Positions 6,982-8,265 of a stretch of 8,265 bases of DNA are shown here, piece by piece. Within the stretch, counting starts at the first letter, position 1. The number at the start of each line of letters is the position of its first letter. The notes beneath the pieces were generated by a model. The model did no database searches. It saw only the letters and a program-made list of their open reading frames with translations, and was not told where the DNA came from. The position numbers and the translations under genes are program-made. The DNA lies in assembly GCA_016937075.1 (NCBI GenBank), contig JAFGWQ010000038.1:1-8265 (forward strand), given 5' to 3'. The stretch is from Campylobacterales bacterium (GTDB lineage Bacteria; Campylobacterota; Campylobacteria; Campylobacterales; Sulfurovaceae).

Positions 6982-7434
6982 ATGAGATCATATGAATCAT
7001 TAAAAGAGAGTTTTGATAATCTCAGATCCAAAGAGGACTTTTGTATACCTGGGGGCTGTGAGATTGAAAATGAAGAGACTTTGATAGATTATCCCAGCTA
7101 TACAGATGCACTGTATGCCATTATGATGGCCCCGGTATCCAGCGGGGTTTATATATCTCGCTGGGATCTCAAAGAAATAGCCCAGAGTGCCGGAGAATCT
7201 ATGGCCATTCATCCACGCAAACGGATGTTTGAATTGCTTATGAAATACGCTTCCGATAAAGAAACTATGCAATTAGTACTTGATACGTTTCAAGCTCACA
7301 TAGAAGAAAAAATTGCTATCTATGAAGAGTTGGCTAGCCAATTTTCTGCAAGCAAAGAGATATTTGAGAGCTATATATTAAAAGCGAATAAAATAATTGA
7401 AAAATTTCCAACTATAATAAAAGAATATTTTTAA
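6982..7434 (+). CDS. unrecognised 150-residue helical protein of the molybdoenzyme operon
   Basis: I do not recognise a family. The protein has no signal peptide or membrane helix, so it is probably cytoplasmic. The first 35 residues are polar and contain two cysteines (C21 and C26, in CIPGGC). A middle part around 36-60 (DYPSYTDALYAIMMAPVSSGVYISRWDL) is more hydrophobic. HPRKRMFELLMKYA begins at 77, and residues from about 92 to the end read as long amphipathic helices, possibly coiled-coil. The start ATG has AGGAA at 6971-6975, six bases upstream. The gene follows the ferredoxin-like gene after 14 bases and is the last of the plus-strand run, so it is probably co-transcribed with the chaperone. 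Position suggests an assembly or chaperone-partner role, but nothing in the sequence proves it. Confidence 0.75.
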   Translation: MRSYESLKESFDNLRSKEDFCIPGGCEIENEETLIDYPSYTDALYAIMMAPVSSGVYISRWDLKEIAQSAGESMAIHPRKRMFELLMKYASDKETMQLVLDTFQAHIEEKIAIYEELASQFSASKEIFESYILKANKIIEKFPTIIKEYF

Positions 7435-7438
7435 CTAA

Positions 7439-7464
7439 AGTGAGCTAATAAATTATAGCTCACT
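7439..7464. terminator. inverted repeat between convergent genes, candidate two-way terminator
   Basis: AGTGAGCTA at 7439-7447 is the exact reverse complement of TAGCTCACT at 7456-7464, with an eight-base A/T loop. It sits between two convergent genes and includes the last four codons and the stop of hisS. On the minus strand the stem is followed by TTTAGTT; on the plus strand a run of six T begins only 12 bases later (7476-7481). The stem is sound but the T tracts are imperfect, so termination in either direction is plausible rather than certain. Confidence 0.5.
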
Positions 7465-8265
7465 CAACTGGACTGTTTTTTCTTCTTTAGTCTCTAAGTC
7501 TTTCATCCAAATGGTACCATTAAGCAATTCATCTTCTCCTATAATGCCTATCATGCGTGCCCCTGCCCTGTCAGCTGATTTCAGATGAGCTTTTAGGCTT
7601 TTTGACTTATACTCCATAGTAACTTTTTGTGTTTTTAATTGCTCTTTAGCGATTTTCAAAATCAAATGAATAGCTTCTTCATTCATGCCGCCAAGATACA
7701 ATCCTTTTCTCTTTGGTTCAGGCAGCTGCACTAGATCCATGATCCTCTCTATCCCTAGAGCAAATCCTACGGCAGGCGTAGGCTTACCATCCAAGAATTC
7801 CACTAATCTATCATATCTGCCGCCTCCTGCAATAGCTGATTGACTTCCTATATCATTGCTTATAAACTCAAAAGCTGTTTTACTATAGTAGTCAAGCCCG
7901 CGCACTAAATTGGTATCTACTTCATAAGATATGCCCGTTTCATTTAATAATGTTTGGAGTTTAGTAAAGTCATCATCGCAGTTTTTGCAAAGATTATCGA
8001 TCAGCTTAGGGGATGTTTGCAAAAGTGTTTGGCATTTCTCATTTTTGCAATCCAATACCCTAATCGGATTTGTTACTATACGTCGATTACAATCTTCACA
8101 TAGATCATCTTTTATCTCTTCTAAAAAAGATACGAGCTTGGTTCTGTATGGCGGCATACACTCATGACATCCCAATGAATTGATTTTCAAAGAAAAGTTT
8201 ATCTTCAGATCATCAAATATATCTTTTATCATAGAAATAAGCATAAAATCTTCATATACACTGCC
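7453..8265 (-). CDS. hisS: histidyl-tRNA synthetase, C-terminal 270 residues (start lies beyond the right edge)
   Basis: This class II aminoacyl-tRNA synthetase charges tRNA-His in the cytoplasm. The frame is open through the right edge, so the true start is outside the window. An in-frame ATG at 8244 is internal, because residues before it (GSVYEDF) continue the frame. About 270 of the usual 400-430 residues are visible, so motif 1 and probably motif 2 are missing here. Counting from the edge, the fragment has INSLGC (28-33), the histidine-binding signature LVRGLDYY (120-127), GGGRYDRL (147-154) and motif 3 with AVGFALGIERI (165-175). The C-terminal anticodon-binding domain includes KSADRAGARMIGIIGEDEL and ends in VQLSEL. 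The insertion region (33-96) carries four closely spaced cysteine pairs. It is a housekeeping gene, convergent with and functionally unrelated to the molybdoenzyme operon. Confidence 0.95.
   Translation of the reverse strand, partial: GSVYEDFMLISMIKDIFDDLKINFSLKINSLGCHECMPPYRTKLVSFLEEIKDDLCEDCNRRIVTNPIRVLDCKNEKCQTLLQTSPKLIDNLCKNCDDDFTKLQTLLNETGISYEVDTNLVRGLDYYSKTAFEFISNDIGSQSAIAGGGRYDRLVEFLDGKPTPAVGFALGIERIMDLVQLPEPKRKGLYLGGMNEEAIHLILKIAKEQLKTQKVTMEYKSKSLKAHLKSADRAGARMIGIIGEDELLNGTIWMKDLETKEEKTVQLSEL

Noticed and set aside
1..8265. CRISPR array, insertion sequence, tRNA or phage features
   Set aside because: I saw no spaced direct repeats, transposase motifs, terminal repeats or tRNA-like cloverleaf on either strand; nearly all the DNA is accounted for by seven coherent genes.

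Overview
The window is AT-rich bacterial DNA with tightly packed genes. It most likely comes from the Campylobacterota (the Sulfurimonas/Sulfurovum/Sulfuricurvum side of the former Epsilonproteobacteria). This placement is an inference from protein style, base composition, promoters that rest on a strong -10 box without a clear -35, and the gene content. I could not run a search to confirm it.

Layout: positions 1-114 form a short upstream region with a weak terminator-like hairpin, a TATAAT box and a perfect Shine-Dalgarno sequence. Positions 115-5177 hold a three-gene operon in B-C-A order: a four-cluster iron-sulfur electron-transfer subunit, an eight-helix NrfD/PsrC-type membrane anchor, and a 1117-residue Tat-exported molybdopterin oxidoreductase. 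Positions 5178-5247 hold a perfect 24-bp palindrome followed by an extended -10 box. Positions 5248-7434 hold three accessory genes on the same strand: a TorD-family maturation chaperone, a cysteine-rich multi-cluster ferredoxin-like protein with a C-terminal zinc ribbon, and an unrecognised 150-residue helical protein. Converging on these from the right edge is the 3' part of hisS (histidyl-tRNA synthetase) on the minus strand, separated by a 9-bp inverted repeat that may terminate both transcripts.

How they work together (inference from family knowledge): the A and B subunits form a periplasm-facing catalytic module on the quinone-reactive C subunit, coupling the quinone pool to a small periplasmic oxyanion or sulfur substrate. 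The TorD-like protein would hold the A precursor while molybdopterin is inserted and before Tat export. The ferredoxin-like protein and the 150-residue protein are probably cytoplasmic helpers in assembly or electron supply. The substrate cannot be fixed from the sequence. Polysulfide/sulfur, thiosulfate or tetrathionate reduction are the leading options; a role as an oxidising enzyme such as sulfite dehydrogenase is not excluded. The least explained parts are the ferredoxin-like protein with an internal twin-arginine-like motif, the 150-residue protein, and the palindromic control site between the structural and accessory genes.
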